Source: Schoenoplectus triqueter (taxonomy: Eukaryota > Streptophyta > Magnoliopsida > Poales > Cyperaceae). From it: DNA of 60,823 bases. The stretch is from the NCBI GenBank assembly GCA_964058805.1, contig CAXKVV010000146.1, forward strand, positions 1 through 60,823, in the 5' to 3' direction. This document shows positions 46,708 through 59,545 of the stretch, piece by piece (positions within the stretch are counted from its first letter, which is position 1; each line of letters opens with the position of its first letter). A program made the position numbers and the translations under genes. The notes under the pieces were generated by a model. The model saw only the letters and a list, made by a program, of their open reading frames with translations. It was not told the origin of the DNA and searched no databases.

Positions 46708-47850
46708 CAAGATCTAATCCTAGTAAAGACGACCAAAGAACAAAACTCGTAGCATGCTCGCGTGGCAACCTTGTGTGCACCACATATAATGTCTGTGTGT
46801 CTATAATCTAGATTAGCGACAAAGTTAACAGAATTAGCGGCTAATCAGCTGTTTAAAATAATTGTCAATTTATTTTTTTGTTAGAATAATGAAAAAGTAA
46901 AGAGTCGACGATTATTCCAAATATTCACCGATCTAAAATATAAATAGAAACAGAAACAGTTTTTCTAATTATTCAATTTCAAATCTTATTTCGGAAAATT
47001 AAATCATTTTTGGAGATATTTAGCGTCACATAGATTCACCGAGGTTCAAATGAATTGAAATTTGTGGATTTCAATTATATAGTAATTTTCTATTAATTTA
47101 CCAGCTTTTTTGTTCTCTTGTGTCTTAATCCCTTTTCTAGTGTTTGACTAAAATTAAGCCTTTCTTGCGTCTTAATCCCTTTTCTACGTTGACACTTGTG
47201 TTACTGCACTTTGAAAAAAGGCATCCATTTTGTTCTAACATTCGTTCATGTTATATTAATATTTATTCATCTGTCTATATCTCTTTAGTCATAACGTTCA
47301 AACCTTATCTCCTCCGAAATAAATTTAATTAATTTACTTAGCTGCTATCCACAGAATAAAAATAAGATGTAGTGTAGTTATGTTTTCCTTTAAATTTGAA
47401 CTTTATAATCACGTTTTAATTAAGCATTGTGCATAAACGGTGCACAACCTCAGGATGCATGCAGCTGTTAGCCATGCAAAAAAAATAAATCGGATAATAT
47501 CCAAACTGTTCCAGAATAAATATATCTCAAAACAAAAACAAAAACAAAAACAAAACATTTTTTTTTGGAGGGGGATGAAAAACCAACCTTATCACTAAAA
47601 CTCTCCTTTCTAGTTATTTAGAACTACACAACAGGAAAAAATACTAATTGCCAAAATATGATCCAGTGTAAACACCAGTCAGCTCATTTACAGACATGCA
47701 ATAACCCGCAAGACGAACCACCCAACATACACACGCCACAGATATTCGCATGAAGTAATACAGTCAAAAGGCTTGGCTTATTGACCAGATCCCATAACAA
47801 TGTCTCTCTGACACCTGGGACTGGGAGGTCGAACAATTGTCAGTTGTCAC
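46708..47850. other. Intergenic, no gene seen
   Basis: AT-rich with short frames. A duplicated phrase, CTTAATCCCTTTTCTA, occurs near 47124 and 47170, and an AAAAAC run near 47530. Confidence 0.4.
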
Positions 47851-48110
47851 CCTCAACTAATTTGGGGTGGGTTTGGTCTGAACCAGTCCGGGTTCAAGGG
47901 GCCGGTTCGGATTAGAGCACGAATTAGTAACGGAACGGGTTGAAATGAGTCTAAACCTAAATAATTTAACCTGACTCGTGCTAGGCCTGAGTTTGACCCA
48001 GGTTCGGATTTGGGACAGATTTGATCACAGTCCGGATCAGGTCATGTTACAGATACAAATTGACCCGGGCTAGTTAACCCGAACGGACTTTTTCAATCCT
48101 CTAAACATTA
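47851..48110. repeat. GGGTTCGG-rich hAT-type fragment
   Basis: GGGTTTGG, CCGGTTCGG, CCGGGTTC and GACCCGGGC words are spread through otherwise degenerate sequence, like the subterminal zones of the hAT elements at 31.8-39.7 kb. No ends are recognised. Confidence 0.4.
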
Positions 48111-48261
48111 CTGTGTGGGGAAATTAAATATTTAAAAAAATTTAGTGGGTACAACAATAATTATCCCAAAACGGAATATTGATACATGTCATATTTATTA
48201 ATAATAGTATGATACTTATTAATGAATACTTATTTCCGTTAGTGAAATTTTATAATAGTTT

Positions 48262-48700
48262 TTTTTTTGAGAAAAAAAATGGAGATCAAGTCTCCAAAGT
48301 TTCATTTAAAATGGGGTAACACTAGCTATGCTTCCCCTAGCGATAAAATACAGTGTCTAAATAGAAATAACATGAAAAGTAAAATAATTAATTTACAAGG
48401 GAATTATTGAGAACTAAATCGTCGGGTGTTTGCTATTTGTACTCAATTGATCGGGGATATCCCCTGCATAATGTCGTGACCCAATCTTAGTGGTCTTGTA
48501 ATATAATTGTGGTGAGCTCCATCATATATATCCATACATCGTTCCGTAAAGATACGTCTGCCTCTCTTTTTAGATATTGGAGCATATAACAGCCTGCATC
48601 ATTTTTCAAGTTTGGAGTGCTTTATCTAGCAACTTAGCGTTATAGTCTGCTCTTACAAATGAAGTCAGTGGGCCAGTGGCTCTCCTTGCATTTGAATAGA
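48262..48700 (-). mobile_element. LINE 3'-end fragment
   Basis: On the minus strand it ends with the hairpin GGAGACTTGATCTCC (48281-48295), ATTTTTTTTCTC and an A-run to about 48260. This 3' structure is shared with fragments at 55250 and 57190. The upstream limit is uncertain. Confidence 0.55.
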
Positions 48701-49551
48701 ATTTTTTTATAATAGTTAATATTCATCTATTGTATAAAAATGCCTTAATGGTAATATATTTTTAATTAACTAATAGATAACTATTGTTAATGCCTTAATG
48801 GTAATATATATTTTAATTAACTAATAGATAACGAATAGATAAAATAAAAATGATAAACAGCAAAAATGGTGGATGCATAATATTTTCTTTTATCAAAATA
48901 TTAGTCAGTCAGTGGGAGAGCTCCTAAAAAGTTTTAAAATGTAAAACATTCCCTCCAAATAAACAGGGCGGATGCATGTGAATTCAAGGGCGCTGCCGTC
49001 CCTTTTAGATTTTGAATAATAATGTTTTCGATAATTTGTTCCTCTTGAAAAAAATTTTGTCCCCCTGAATTGTTTAATTATTTTCATTGAGAAAAAATAC
49101 TTAATATTATACATAATGAAATAATTATGTACGGATATCAAAATATAAAGTTTCGTAGATGAAAATTTTCTTCATCAACTTGATTATCTATTACTTTGAA
49201 CTTCATTTTATTATTATTTTTAATATATAAAATATTATTATTTAATATTTTTTTATTAGATAAAATTATATTTTAAATTATTAATTTTTTACTTAGTATT
49301 CAATTAGTTAATGATTTAAACCCATAAACTATTACAATACAATAATTATCTCTCCTGACTAAAATTCTATCCGTCCCAGATTCTAATTAGGACTACAAAA
49401 AAAAATGAACGTAACAGGTAAAACTGAAGATGAACCGGATATTTTGAAGCAAGTGGACAACAAATAATATTTTTACCCATCTCGGGTGACAAAAAATAAT
49501 ATGTATGTCATAAACCAAATAAAAAAACATTTGAAGAAGATGGTGGTAAAA
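48701..49551. other. AT-rich intergenic, no gene seen
   Basis: A short direct repeat (ATGCCTTAATGGTAATATAT, near 48740 and 48791) is visible. No coding signal. Confidence 0.4.
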
Positions 49552-49624
49552 CGCCGTCTGTGGGATTCGAACCCACGACCACACGGTTAAAAGCCGTGCG
49601 CTCTACCGACTGAGCTAAGACGGC
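49552..49624 (-). tRNA. trnK-UUU (nuclear): tRNA-Lys(UUU)
   Basis: A 73-nt cloverleaf on the minus strand. The acceptor stem is GCCGTCT/AGACGGC with discriminator G. The D arm includes TAGCTCAGTCGG (A box), the anticodon loop is CTTTTAA with anticodon TTT, and the T arm has GGTTCGAATCC (B box). There is no intron and no encoded CCA. TTTT at 49551-49548 follows immediately as the Pol III terminator. It matches a normal plant nuclear tRNA-Lys and appears functional. Confidence 0.97.
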
Positions 49625-50599
49625 GTTGTATACATGGGCATTATATTTAAAATTCAACGCCTCTGACAGGGAAGGCCGTTCTGCTTCAAAAATTTTGAGG
49701 ACATATATAATGAGAGATTATTCTTTGAAAAAAAAGAAATGAAATTATTTGTCCAAATAAAATAACAAATTTAAAAGTCGAAAGCTTCTCAGATTTTTGT
49801 TGAGGAATTAAACTCGAAAGCGAATGCTGGTAACTTTCTCTGAAAGAAAGACTTCAAAGAACTCCTAAAGATGGGAAACGGCATGGAAAGCGAGTAAACT
49901 GATACAATTCAGCAATTAAATCAACCAATATGACATCTTGAGTGAACTAATGGCACGTAACATATGAGCCATACTTGTCGCATTTTGTCAATGCCGCAAC
50001 CAAAGTACAAACAAGACGCAACAATTTTAGATCAAGAACCATAATTCAATGATGGATTGATAGTATTGACGACAAGCGCGGCCCAATATAACGTCTTTCC
50101 AAAAATCAAGCAAGCATAATAAGAAATACATTACACATAATTTTCTTTTAATCACCATGTTATGATGTTTATGTTCCTCCCAAAGGCTTGCATGTACATC
50201 TCCAGTTCAAGGTACATTGCAACACTGACATTAAGAGAGAGAGAGAAACCTTAGCAGCCTCTGCCAAGTTCTTGAAAGAGAGAGAGAGAGAGAAGTTGAA
50301 AAAAGAGCACAAACTAAAAGGTACTGGCACTAAAAAGAAGCAAAAGCTATTAGAATTAAGAAATGGGTTTATACTAGCACATCTGTTCTAAACCGTGATT
50401 GGAACAAACAAAATACAAGAAAAAATAAAACGAGATTTACATCAGAACCAGAATAAGTTAAGCTACAACGTTCTCATCGGACGATTAATTAAATTTGTTG
50501 AAAAGAGAAATGTTAGTCGTCTTGAAACCACCTAGATGAACCAATGAGATCCACCAGCTATGCATCCAGCCCATTAGAGAAAGAAAGTGGGCAAAGTCG
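49625..50599. other. Intergenic / 3' flank of the S-acyltransferase gene
   Basis: It contains two GA microsatellite tracts at about 50237-50248 and 50276-50293. The 67-codon plus-strand frame over them is low-complexity. The segment next to 50599 is probably the 3' UTR of the downstream gene. Confidence 0.45.
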
Positions 50600-53500
50600 T
50601 CACTTCATATTAGATGGAGGCTTGTTTTGAAAGCCTCCAGGCACAAATACAGGAAACATATCAGCCGCTAGTCCCCTCTCCCCTCTAGCCTCACCTCTTG
50701 TATGAGAAACCCTGCCTACCTCTTGTCTTTCCCTAGGCGCCATCCCTTCATTATTGACCCTTCTAGTATCTCCCACAGTACCACTACCACCTGTATTGCC
50801 TGCCAAAAGGGGTCCACCAAAAAATATTGACTGACCTGTGTACATCAATCTCTCCTGACCAGCAGCTGGGGCTGACACTGCTGATGTGGGAGCATTTTGG
50901 TCACTCCGTCGACCATACTGACCTGTACGGTTGGCATTAGCAATAGGGTTAACAAGCCGGGGTGTAGCTTCTGTGGTAGGACCTGGCCGCACAGTAGCCA
51001 TCACAGAAACATACCTTCCAGCCTCCTGGTCCCACACCACTGATGATCTACCACGTGCATCCCTTATAAACGGTGCCCCCATTGTCTGAAACATTGGGTT
51101 GGTTAACTGTGTAGTCGGTGCAGATGGGACTGGTAAAGGTCGTGTCACTGTAGCAGGCACTGGACCTCGGACTGGGCTGTTAAAGCTACTTGATGTAGCA
51201 GTACCAGTACCTGATTCATAATAATCATCTTGACTTGCTAAACTGTGTGGGTATGAGTGTACTACAGGAGTTCTAGTAAGTTCCCTTGGTACTGGTCCCC
51301 CAAATTCCATGCTGGTACTGGTACGGGCACTGGCACTGGAACTGAGATCAGAAGGTGCCTTTCTGTCAATGGGGCGAAGGACAGAGGAAGAGGCACGGGC
51401 CTTAGCAGCAGCCCGCATTGCCTCAGCAGAATCAAGCTTGGCAAGCTTCCAAGCACTGATTTTAACCTGCTTTCTGGATTTGTTTGCAGATTGATTGATG
51501 TAGGAGGCTGAGTCAGGGTCAACAGTTGAAGGTACCATGGTTGGGTCCAAATGCGGTATAACTTCATCCTGTGATAGAACATTGTACAAATTTACAAATG
51601 AATGTGAGAAGTTACAAAAACTTGAAACATCATGTATACCCCAATCACTGGTCCCTCCAACTGTTTAGAAATATATAGCCAATTTAAACCTTTAACCAAT
51701 GAACAGAGAAAAATAAATAAAATAGAATAAGCAAACTGATCACAATTTTAACAACCTTCTCTACTTCACAGTACCACAAATTGAATCTTATTTTGTCAGA
51801 TAATAAAAAATAAAATTATTCCTGGGTTCTGTTATCAGTATATAACATACAAATCTGAAAAGATAGATGTTCATTTATCTTCAATGTCTCTCACTTCCTA
51901 CCCTCCATTGAAGTTATTTGGTGGGATATTTGGACAACATCTCAAGCAAATTAGGAAACAAAGGACCATTTAGGATATTCTTCTTCTTTTGTAGCCAAGC
52001 ATGAGATTTTACGACAGCTATTTTTTTTTACTGATCCATGATATTATTATTAATTATTAAGGATTATAATTATTGGCACTTGTAGGGTCTCATAGTCGAT
52101 TGACCGCCTAATATGGTGAGGTCGAACCAAATAAAAAAAGAACAGGTCTGTAAGATAACAACCAAAAGCTACCTGTTGATCAACAAAGACTCTAGGCGGG
52201 GTGCACCAGACACCCTTGTAAGGAAGGCCAAGTGAGCTGCTAATACTAATTCCAGTTGTAGCAGAATTAGTTGGGGAATTAACTATGTTATTAAACTCTT
52301 CCTCCATGTGTGCCATCATCCCGGCCGGTCCCTCACTCATAGCTCTCATTGCCACCACATACTCATAGGTAGTCATTCCCTGTAATAGTAAAACCATTTT
52401 TACAGCTTGCCAAAATACCATCTTCAAAGTAAGGATTTGTTAACCTGTTACCTCAGCACATCAGTCATGACTTGATACTGGTATTTACCCCTTATGACGA
52501 GTCAACATCCCTACTCTTTGTGATTTAGATATTGTTCATTTTGTTACACAAGGAAAGATGAAAATCAATAAAAAAAGAAATGAGCATCTCATATATATCT
52601 CAGACATGGTAGGGGCAAGATTAAAATCTTAACGCACCTTGCGCATCAAAATCATGTGGAAGAACAAGAGTTCACATAAGGGAACAAGAGCCACTATGGA
52701 GAGAAGTGTGCATGTTACCTACATAATAAAAATATAATTACAATCCATGTAGATAAAAATATTTTTATTTTTTCTGTTCTCAAGTACCCTCCTGTAAGCA
52801 CAATTAGCACATTATCATTTATTTTAAGTCCAATTACAGTATATACTGGGTAGTTAAAGTGTCTGTTCGTTTTTTTTATTCATATTTTTGTTTCTCTAGG
52901 GTTAAATTGCCAATTACTTTCAGAGGTTAAATTAGAGAATATGTAGGAGAACTCAGGACTGAAATGAGCATCTTCTGGCCAGGACTTCTGCACAATATGT
53001 AAAATTTAAAATATCCCTGGGTTTATTTTACACATCTTGTAATCAAGAAAAAAAAACTTACAATAATAGCTGCGAAAGGAGCTCTAGTAAAACCATTTCC
53101 CAGCTTTTCCTCTATGCTGATCTCTGTCTCTCTGGCTGTTTTCTTCACAAAGCATAATGCAAGTACAGCAATTCCAACTCCAATTTCAATCACAAGCTGA
53201 AATTTTTATTTCCAACATACATGAACAGAACTTAATCAGGAAAAGAAAATAATTTATCCAACAAAATGAAGAAATAAAAAAAGTAAAAGAAATCACAGAT
53301 TTATTAATAATTTTGCAAGGTATTTACTGACCAGCACAGAGACTAGAAGCAGTTTGGTCAAGTGTTTACAAATTACAGTGTTCTGTTTGGTTTTTTCTTG
53401 GTTTGGATTTGCACCAGTTAACCAAAAAGAACATAAATAGTTCACAAAAGAAGAATTGATAAAATCATCAAAACATACCCAGAGGATACTGCACGCCATG

Positions 53501-55722
53501 AGAGCAATAAAAGACACGTAATTCTTCCTCCCCACACAATTGTTAAGCCACTGTCATGGAATGATATTTCACCTTTTAAAAAGTCAGAATATCAAGCATA
53601 TTTGTAGAACAGATTAACAATTTCTACAGCCATGAAGCATGTATTATTTCTAATTTATTGGCTTTTACTGTCCTGGTGTATTTCAAGTTGGCAAGTATAA
53701 AGTAGGATTGTTGTTGGCACTGAAAAGCTTGAACTAGGTGTTTGCATTCATCATATTACAAAACAAATGCTAGTAAATACCCGGCAATGGTGGTCAAATC
53801 CATCCACACATTTATCACAGCTTCGGCAATGCTTGCTGTACTTCCGGACCTGTGAAATGACGGAAAAAGGTTGAAACAAGTCTTTGAGATTCATACAAAC
53901 TGATACAGCTTGACACAGCCAGTACAGATCATGCCCAAGCTCAATATTAAATCAAAGCTTAAAAACCAAGAACACCAATTTTGAATTTCGGCTTGTACAT
54001 TGACTGGGCACCAATCATCACAGTGGTAATAGTAACAGCTGAGACAGTCTAAAAATTACCACAGATATGGTTAAGGCACAGAAAGCAATTCAAACAACAC
54101 AGTGCAAATAAACAAGCAACTGAAATGAACAACATAGATATAAACGGTGCCAACTTGCACTGACCGAACACAATACAAAGTTTTTAGAAAGGCCATATGC
54201 TACCTCAGCATTGCACAAAGTGCAAAATAATGCTTCATCTTCATTGTTCGGCTCTAACTCACTCTCCTCAATCCTCCTACAGTCCTCCTTATTGAACATT
54301 ATACAAAGAACTCCTGCAAAACCACAACACACTGTATCTTTTAGTGAGATGCCCCTTTCCATTTTACCAGTTGCATTTGGGTCCTCGAGAGGAGACTTCC
54401 TGGTTGAGTGACCATCAATAGAGCTCCGGCAAGAGGGAGAGTTATGGTCACCTCGGGATCCATGCTCGTATCTTGGCAGGTTAATTATGGTTTCATCAAA
54501 CTTCGACATAATACCAGGATCAGCAGGGTTGATACTTGTGCAGCGTATGTACAGGATAAATACTGTCAATGCCTGATATGATCAGAAAGAAAAAAAGAAC
54601 AGAAAAAGGCAATTGTCATAATGATATCTTAATCTAACCAAACTTCATATTTCCTCACTTTTGCAGTTAGAAACCCCAATAGACATTCATTTTAGTCAAC
54701 TTCGAAAAAATTACTGTATTAATAAGAAGTTACGGCTAACATACCACAGATGTATAGACAGCCATCATAATGTATTCAACGACATCATATCTGAGAAAAG
54801 GTGCAAAGAAGGAATAAAATGGCACCACCAACAGGAAGTACACTGTAATAGCAATAACCTGTGAAGGGGCACAATCAGAAAGAAAATTTGTTTCTTACAA
54901 TCAAACAAAAATGAAAAACTGAACCTTATAGCGATGTGCTGGTATAGGGTGGGCCTCTTATAGTATTACTCAACCGTACCTAATATCTTAATAGTTAATG
55001 GCAAATTTTCTTAATTATTAATTCTCGATTAAAGAAACTCAACGTCAAATGCAAGTGAAGTACAATGGAATTAACTGGCTAAAGAGATATTGGCATTAAA
55101 TATTACAGTCATGGAGTGTTATGGCTCAATTCACGGAGGTATATCTACAAATGAAGACAGTATACAAAGCTAGATAGTAAGAAAGTGGGAACAATGTCTT
55201 CTTTGACATTAATCAAGCGCCTATCTGCTTTACAAACTACTATTTTTTTTTCTTTTTTGAGAGAAAGATGAGAGTCTAGCTCTCAAATTTCAAATTGTGC
55301 CCATGGAGGCTCCATGACCTCTTGAAGGTTATCCTAGTTAGCTCCCACTTGAGCTACTAGGCCATTTGCTACAAACACCTAGTTGAAAGATACCAAAGGT
55401 TGACTACTTGACAAAACTGTCTCAAATCCAGCAAAAGTACCACTAAAATCGACAGTAAATTAGGAATAAAAGGAGCTCCACAAACTACAACAAAAAAAAA
55501 TCTAGTCTAAGCTCGAATAAGGCAGTGAAAAACTTGCCTAAGCCTCTTTGACCGAAAAAATAGCAGTTATGTTCTACAACTTGGAGAAAAATGTATGCGG
55601 TTGATGCGATCCTAAATAAAAAGCTAAGCGCTCAACAAAAGAAAAGCAAACCTAGAGAGAGACTTTTTACGACTTGCCTGAAATGTGTGTGCTGGGAGCT
55701 CCCATCCATGGCGCCGCACCAT
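50600..55722 (-). CDS. DHHC-type protein S-acyltransferase (PAT19-22 class)
   Basis: Nine exons: 55722-55678, 54858-54745, 54572-54204, 53849-53781, 53550-53479, 53196-53062, 52718-52638, 52379-52173, 51568-50600. They sum to 2061 nt (686 aa) in frame. The start [15 protein letters not shown] and the layout match plant PATs. Features in order: TM1 about 16-34, TM2 about 42-62, DPG at 71-73, a cysteine-rich domain with C184/C187/C190 and DHHC at 195-198, then WLNNCVG, TM3 (about 208-240), TM4 (about 271-293) and TTYE at 298-301. A long Ser/Thr/Pro-rich cytosolic tail follows (365-686). It transfers palmitate to cysteines of membrane-associated proteins, C198 being the acyl carrier. Intron 1 uses GC-AG: TTTCAG|GCAAGT. 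All other introns are GT-AG. Intact. Confidence 0.94.
54859..55677 (-). other. GC-AG intron 1 of the S-acyltransferase gene
   Basis: The donor on the minus strand is CAG|GCAAGT at 55678/55677, matching the strong consensus typical of GC donors. The acceptor is TTCACAG at 54859. Phase 0. The intron holds a LINE 3'-end fragment in sense orientation. Confidence 0.85.
55250..55400 (-). mobile_element. LINE 3'-end fragment in intron 1 of the S-acyltransferase gene
   Basis: On the minus strand: GAGAGCTAGACTCTC hairpin (55270-55284), then ATCTTTCTCTCAAAAAAG and an A-run. Homologous 3' structures lie at 48281 and 57204. The 5' limit is approximate. Confidence 0.6.
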
Positions 55723-56200
55723 GGTTGCAGAGGGAAATCGAGGAGAAGTGAGATCGAGTTACAATTGAAACGCTGCCCCACACAGATCAGAGCATCCACC
55801 TAAAGAGAGAAAGGACCCGAGGATTTAAGAGAGAAGCAAAGGTTAGACCTTTTAGGTTTTGTTTTGTTTTTTCTGGACTGGGAGTTGGAAGTGGTTAGAG
55901 AGTAGCAAGATGCTCTCAAAATAATAGTAGTTGGCTTTTCAGAAGGAAACATGGGATTTAGAGAGAAATGCTTAAAAAGGAAATAAATTTTCTTTTCTTT
56001 TTTTCTTTTGCAGAATGCACCTCTGTGGAATTTCCTTTTACATCAGCCTTTCTAAAATAAATTCAAGTAAAATATGGGCCTCTCCGAGGAATCTTTCTTT
56101 GCAACATTTTGTTGTCAACTCTTCAGACCTCAGGCCTTATATTTGCAGCGTAGACCGGCTCTCCTATTCATAATAAATCGACATGTGGTTTTGATAGAGT
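55723..56200 (-). promoter_or_regulatory. Leader and promoter region of the S-acyltransferase gene
   Basis: Upstream of the ATG at 55722 the minus strand is pyrimidine-rich (TCTCTC words near 55805-55840), as in plant leaders. No confident TATA box or start site. No other gene is seen. Confidence 0.4.
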
Positions 56201-57185
56201 CATTATATGGCATTAATATATTATGGGAGGATAAATTAAAAGGAAAACTATAGTTTGCTCTCAATTTAATGTTTTCACATGCTTCAATTATTATTGATAA
56301 ATAATTCTTTTAAAGAACATTATCCGTGAGATCTGCACGTCAATAAAAATGAGTGAATTGAGAGGACAAAACAAGAGATATTACATCAAAGTTTAAATTA
56401 GAAAGAGAGATTAAAATGTATAAGCGAAGAATATGAAAACGAAATAAGGAATTTGGTGGAGAAAAATTGTGAGAAACGACTTATGTGGTCATGATAGACA
56501 AAAAAAATGAAGACAGGGTCATATATAATTTAGATTTATCTGTGTAGAAACGACATATGTCAATAGAGGGGATTCTTTTTCTTGTTTGAACTTTGAACCA
56601 CAAACAGACAAAAGTTTGTGTACTGAAGTTTTGAGCCGAGTAAAGTTGGAGGAAAAAACAAAAAGAAAATTTTATACGGTGTGAATTTAATGCTCGCGAC
56701 TATTTAATCCCCTGGGAATAGTCTACACCAGTACGGATCTGTATATGCTGTTATAGTTTATATAGCAGAAAAATTATAATAATAAATTTTGCTCGGATTT
56801 ATTTAAATGATTGTGATTAAAAATAAAAATTATTATTATTAAATAAATTCTTAAATCATAAGCACAAAAATATATAACAGCAAACTATCACAGAACCATA
56901 GTAGCAGATAAGCAGATACATTTCCACACGATTAGTCTACTAGTACTACAGATAACAGCTAACAAGGGTGTGAAATTGGACCTCCATTTTAGGCCCAAAA
57001 ACTCGTGCTCTATTGCTCTTGTGCATCTCTTTGAGTACCAAGTACCAACAACGAAATACAGCTCACAATCACATTGCAAAGACATGTTTCTTCCATCCAG
57101 TTCAAACAGACCTTAAAAAAATAAACAATAAAATAGTAAGATTAATACCGTGTGATACTGTAATGTTTCATTCATCTGCAATATT
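56201..57185. other. AT-rich intergenic, no gene seen
   Basis: Stop-rich on both strands. Nothing recognised. Confidence 0.4.
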
Positions 57186-58600
57186 TATTTTTTAGAAAAA
57201 GATGAGGATCTAGTCCTCAAATTTTTATTAAATGAGATCATAAATTGTGATCAGTAATGTACATAAATGAAACAAACAGAAAAAAATAAAAAGAACAAAA
57301 GGATTAATAACCATAACTAAAATGTTGAAAGGAATAATCAACCATGATGTTGAAAGTGCCGGAAACGGACTGACGGTGGATATCCGGCCCATGAGTTTCC
57401 GCCTCTTGATGTGTTCAGAATTCTGGTACAGTCCTCTGATTCATCCCTCGATGTTCCTCTCTTTCTGTAGTTAACTACAGAACCATTGTTTATGTTCTCG
57501 GAATATCTCTCTGGCTGTGTTTATAATATCTTGTGCTGCTCCTTGAAAGATTCTTCGACATCGCTCTCTCCATATCACGAAGATTGTAGTTAGTTTCATT
57601 TGTCTCCGGTACATGCTATGTCCTTCTATTAAAATGTCGATGTCATTTGTGTCAGACAAATATGCTTGACATGACTGTCTTGTTACTGGTATTGCCGCCA
57701 TAACATATTGCCTTAGTTGTTTCGCGTATGAGCACTCCCTGAAGATGTGATTCCTTGTTTCCAGATTTTCCCGACACAGGTAACACATATTTATTACTAT
57801 CCATCCTTTGTGTATCACCTGATCAATTGTTAAGATCTTGTTCCTCGCCTGCAGCCAGCAAAACATCTGTACCCGCTGTGGTGTTTTAATTTCCCAGATT
57901 TTTTGTAGTCTGCTATCAACGTGAGGCGTGTCATGAATGAATGTGTAGGCAGTTTTTACTGTGAATTTCCCTGATATACACCTCAACCAGCTTATCTGAT
58001 CCTTTTCATGTTGGATTCGGACGCAACTCAGTTTGCTGATTAAATCTTACAATTCTTGTTGAGTTGTCGGATCTAAGCTATCGTTGACATAAATTCTCCA
58101 TTGTTCTTGCTGGTAACAATCAGCTACTGATATGCCAGTATACCTCACTTGCTCAAAAAGATGCGGGTACTGAATTTTTAGTGGCTGCTACATCTAACTG
58201 TCATGCTAAAATTACAGCAAGGTCCCTGCACCTAGCTGAAATTGCACTGATGACTGAAAAATTGGTAGCAAGGTTTACAAGTCAGACCAGAACTTTGTTG
58301 TATTTGTTGTCTCCCAAGGTCTGATGTGGATTGCTGGGACTTGTGATGCCTCCTTCCACCATGCATTATCACTATCTATCCATTGCCACATCCATTTGAG
58401 AAATAGTGTTTGATTCATGCAAACAAAATCTTTCACTCATAGACCTCCTAGCTCTTTACTTGTAGTTATGAGTGTCCAATTTGCTAAACATACCGCTTCT
58501 GCCCTGAGCTTCTTTATTACCTTGCCAAAGAAAATGAGATCTACAATATTTATTATATTTCGTTTTATATTTTGTCAATTTAAGTTTCAATTTTGCAGTT
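57186..58600 (-). mobile_element. LINE remnant with zf-RVT domain
   Basis: On the minus strand, about 58475-58330 reads GGLXVKDFVCMNQTLFLKWM (X a stop) then WQWIDSDNAWWKEA, as in plant LINE polyproteins after the reverse transcriptase. Stops follow. From 57986 a 171-aa open frame reads GKFTVKTAYTFIHD, then FCWLQARNKILT and CYLCRENLETRNHIFREC, the zinc-binding reverse transcriptase (zf-RVT) domain. It ends at 57471. The 3' end has the GAGGACTAGATCCTC hairpin (57204-57218) and a short A-rich tail. Confidence 0.87.
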
Positions 58601-58960
58601 GTTAAGTAAAGACAATAGAACCTTAATTAGAAAAGATGGAATAGAAGCATGTAGATAAATTAAATATAGCATAACTCCATCACAACCGACACGTACCGTA
58701 TTTAGGACGGTAGCAGATTAAATTAAAAGGGGGTGGTGGTATGGAGTAGAGACAAGGAGAGCTCATCTAATAATTATCCATCATACATTCATACTGAATG
58801 TTGATGTTTAACTATTTCCATATTTTTATTATCGAATATTTTTATATTTTCACCGCGCTTAGCGATTAGGATCACAAAATCTGGCCACCGTGTCAAAATC
58901 AGACATCTTATTTCAATTTAAACCCCTGTGTCGCGGTCGCGTGTTGCTAGTGCTGCATAA
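58601..58960. other. Intergenic, no gene seen
   Basis: AT-rich, short frames only. Confidence 0.4.
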
Positions 58961-58964
58961 AAAA

Positions 58965-59545
58965 AACTCTGGTTAGTAACTCAGTTCAGGTACGATTCGG
59001 GCGTAAACTAAATTAATTTGAGCTAATTTGACTTGATAGTTAAATAAACTGAGTTTGAGTTGAGATTGATTCGGCTCGTAGCTCAACTCCGCTTGAATAA
59101 TAACAATTTATATTTTTTGTTAATTTCTAATCCGATAATTCATCTTTCATAATCACTCATCATCTCACCATCTCAGCGGCTTAACGACTTATCGTACTCG
59201 CTCGTAACTTGGCTCATATATCTTATTCGATAGTTTTTTTCTAATTCATCTGTTCAAATTTGTACAAAGATGTCATTGAAAATATAGTTTGTTGATATAT
59301 CAATTTTGTACTAATTTATGTATCGATATATAAATTTTGCAGTTTATAGATATAATAAATATAAATATAAAATCGAGTCAACATATATACATTGGCTCGT
59401 GAGCTAACTCGAACAGTAATGAGTCAAGCTTGAGCTAGATTTTTTTAGCTCGATACGTTTCACGAGCTCGACTCGACTCAAATTTTTATAAGCCGAATTT
59501 GAACTGAGACCGACTCACTCAAACTTGACTCATTTATGATCATAT
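58965..59545 (+). repeat. Dispersed GAGCT-rich repeat, copy 2
   Basis: 59218-59540 aligns with 41448-41755 in the same orientation. Here the element is longer on the left, with GAGTTTGAGTTGAG and GGCTCGTAGCTCAACTC words from about 58970. Likely a non-autonomous hAT-type element. Confidence 0.75.

Noticed and set aside
50188..50391. 67-codon frame with KEREREKLKKEHK
   Set aside because: Encoded by a GA microsatellite; no independent support.
54661..55803. Plus-strand frames 54661-54864 and 55591-55803
   Set aside because: Antisense to exons and intron of the S-acyltransferase gene; no domains.
57013..57195. Short plus-strand frame
   Set aside because: No domain, low coding quality, and it runs into the LINE 3' end on the other strand.
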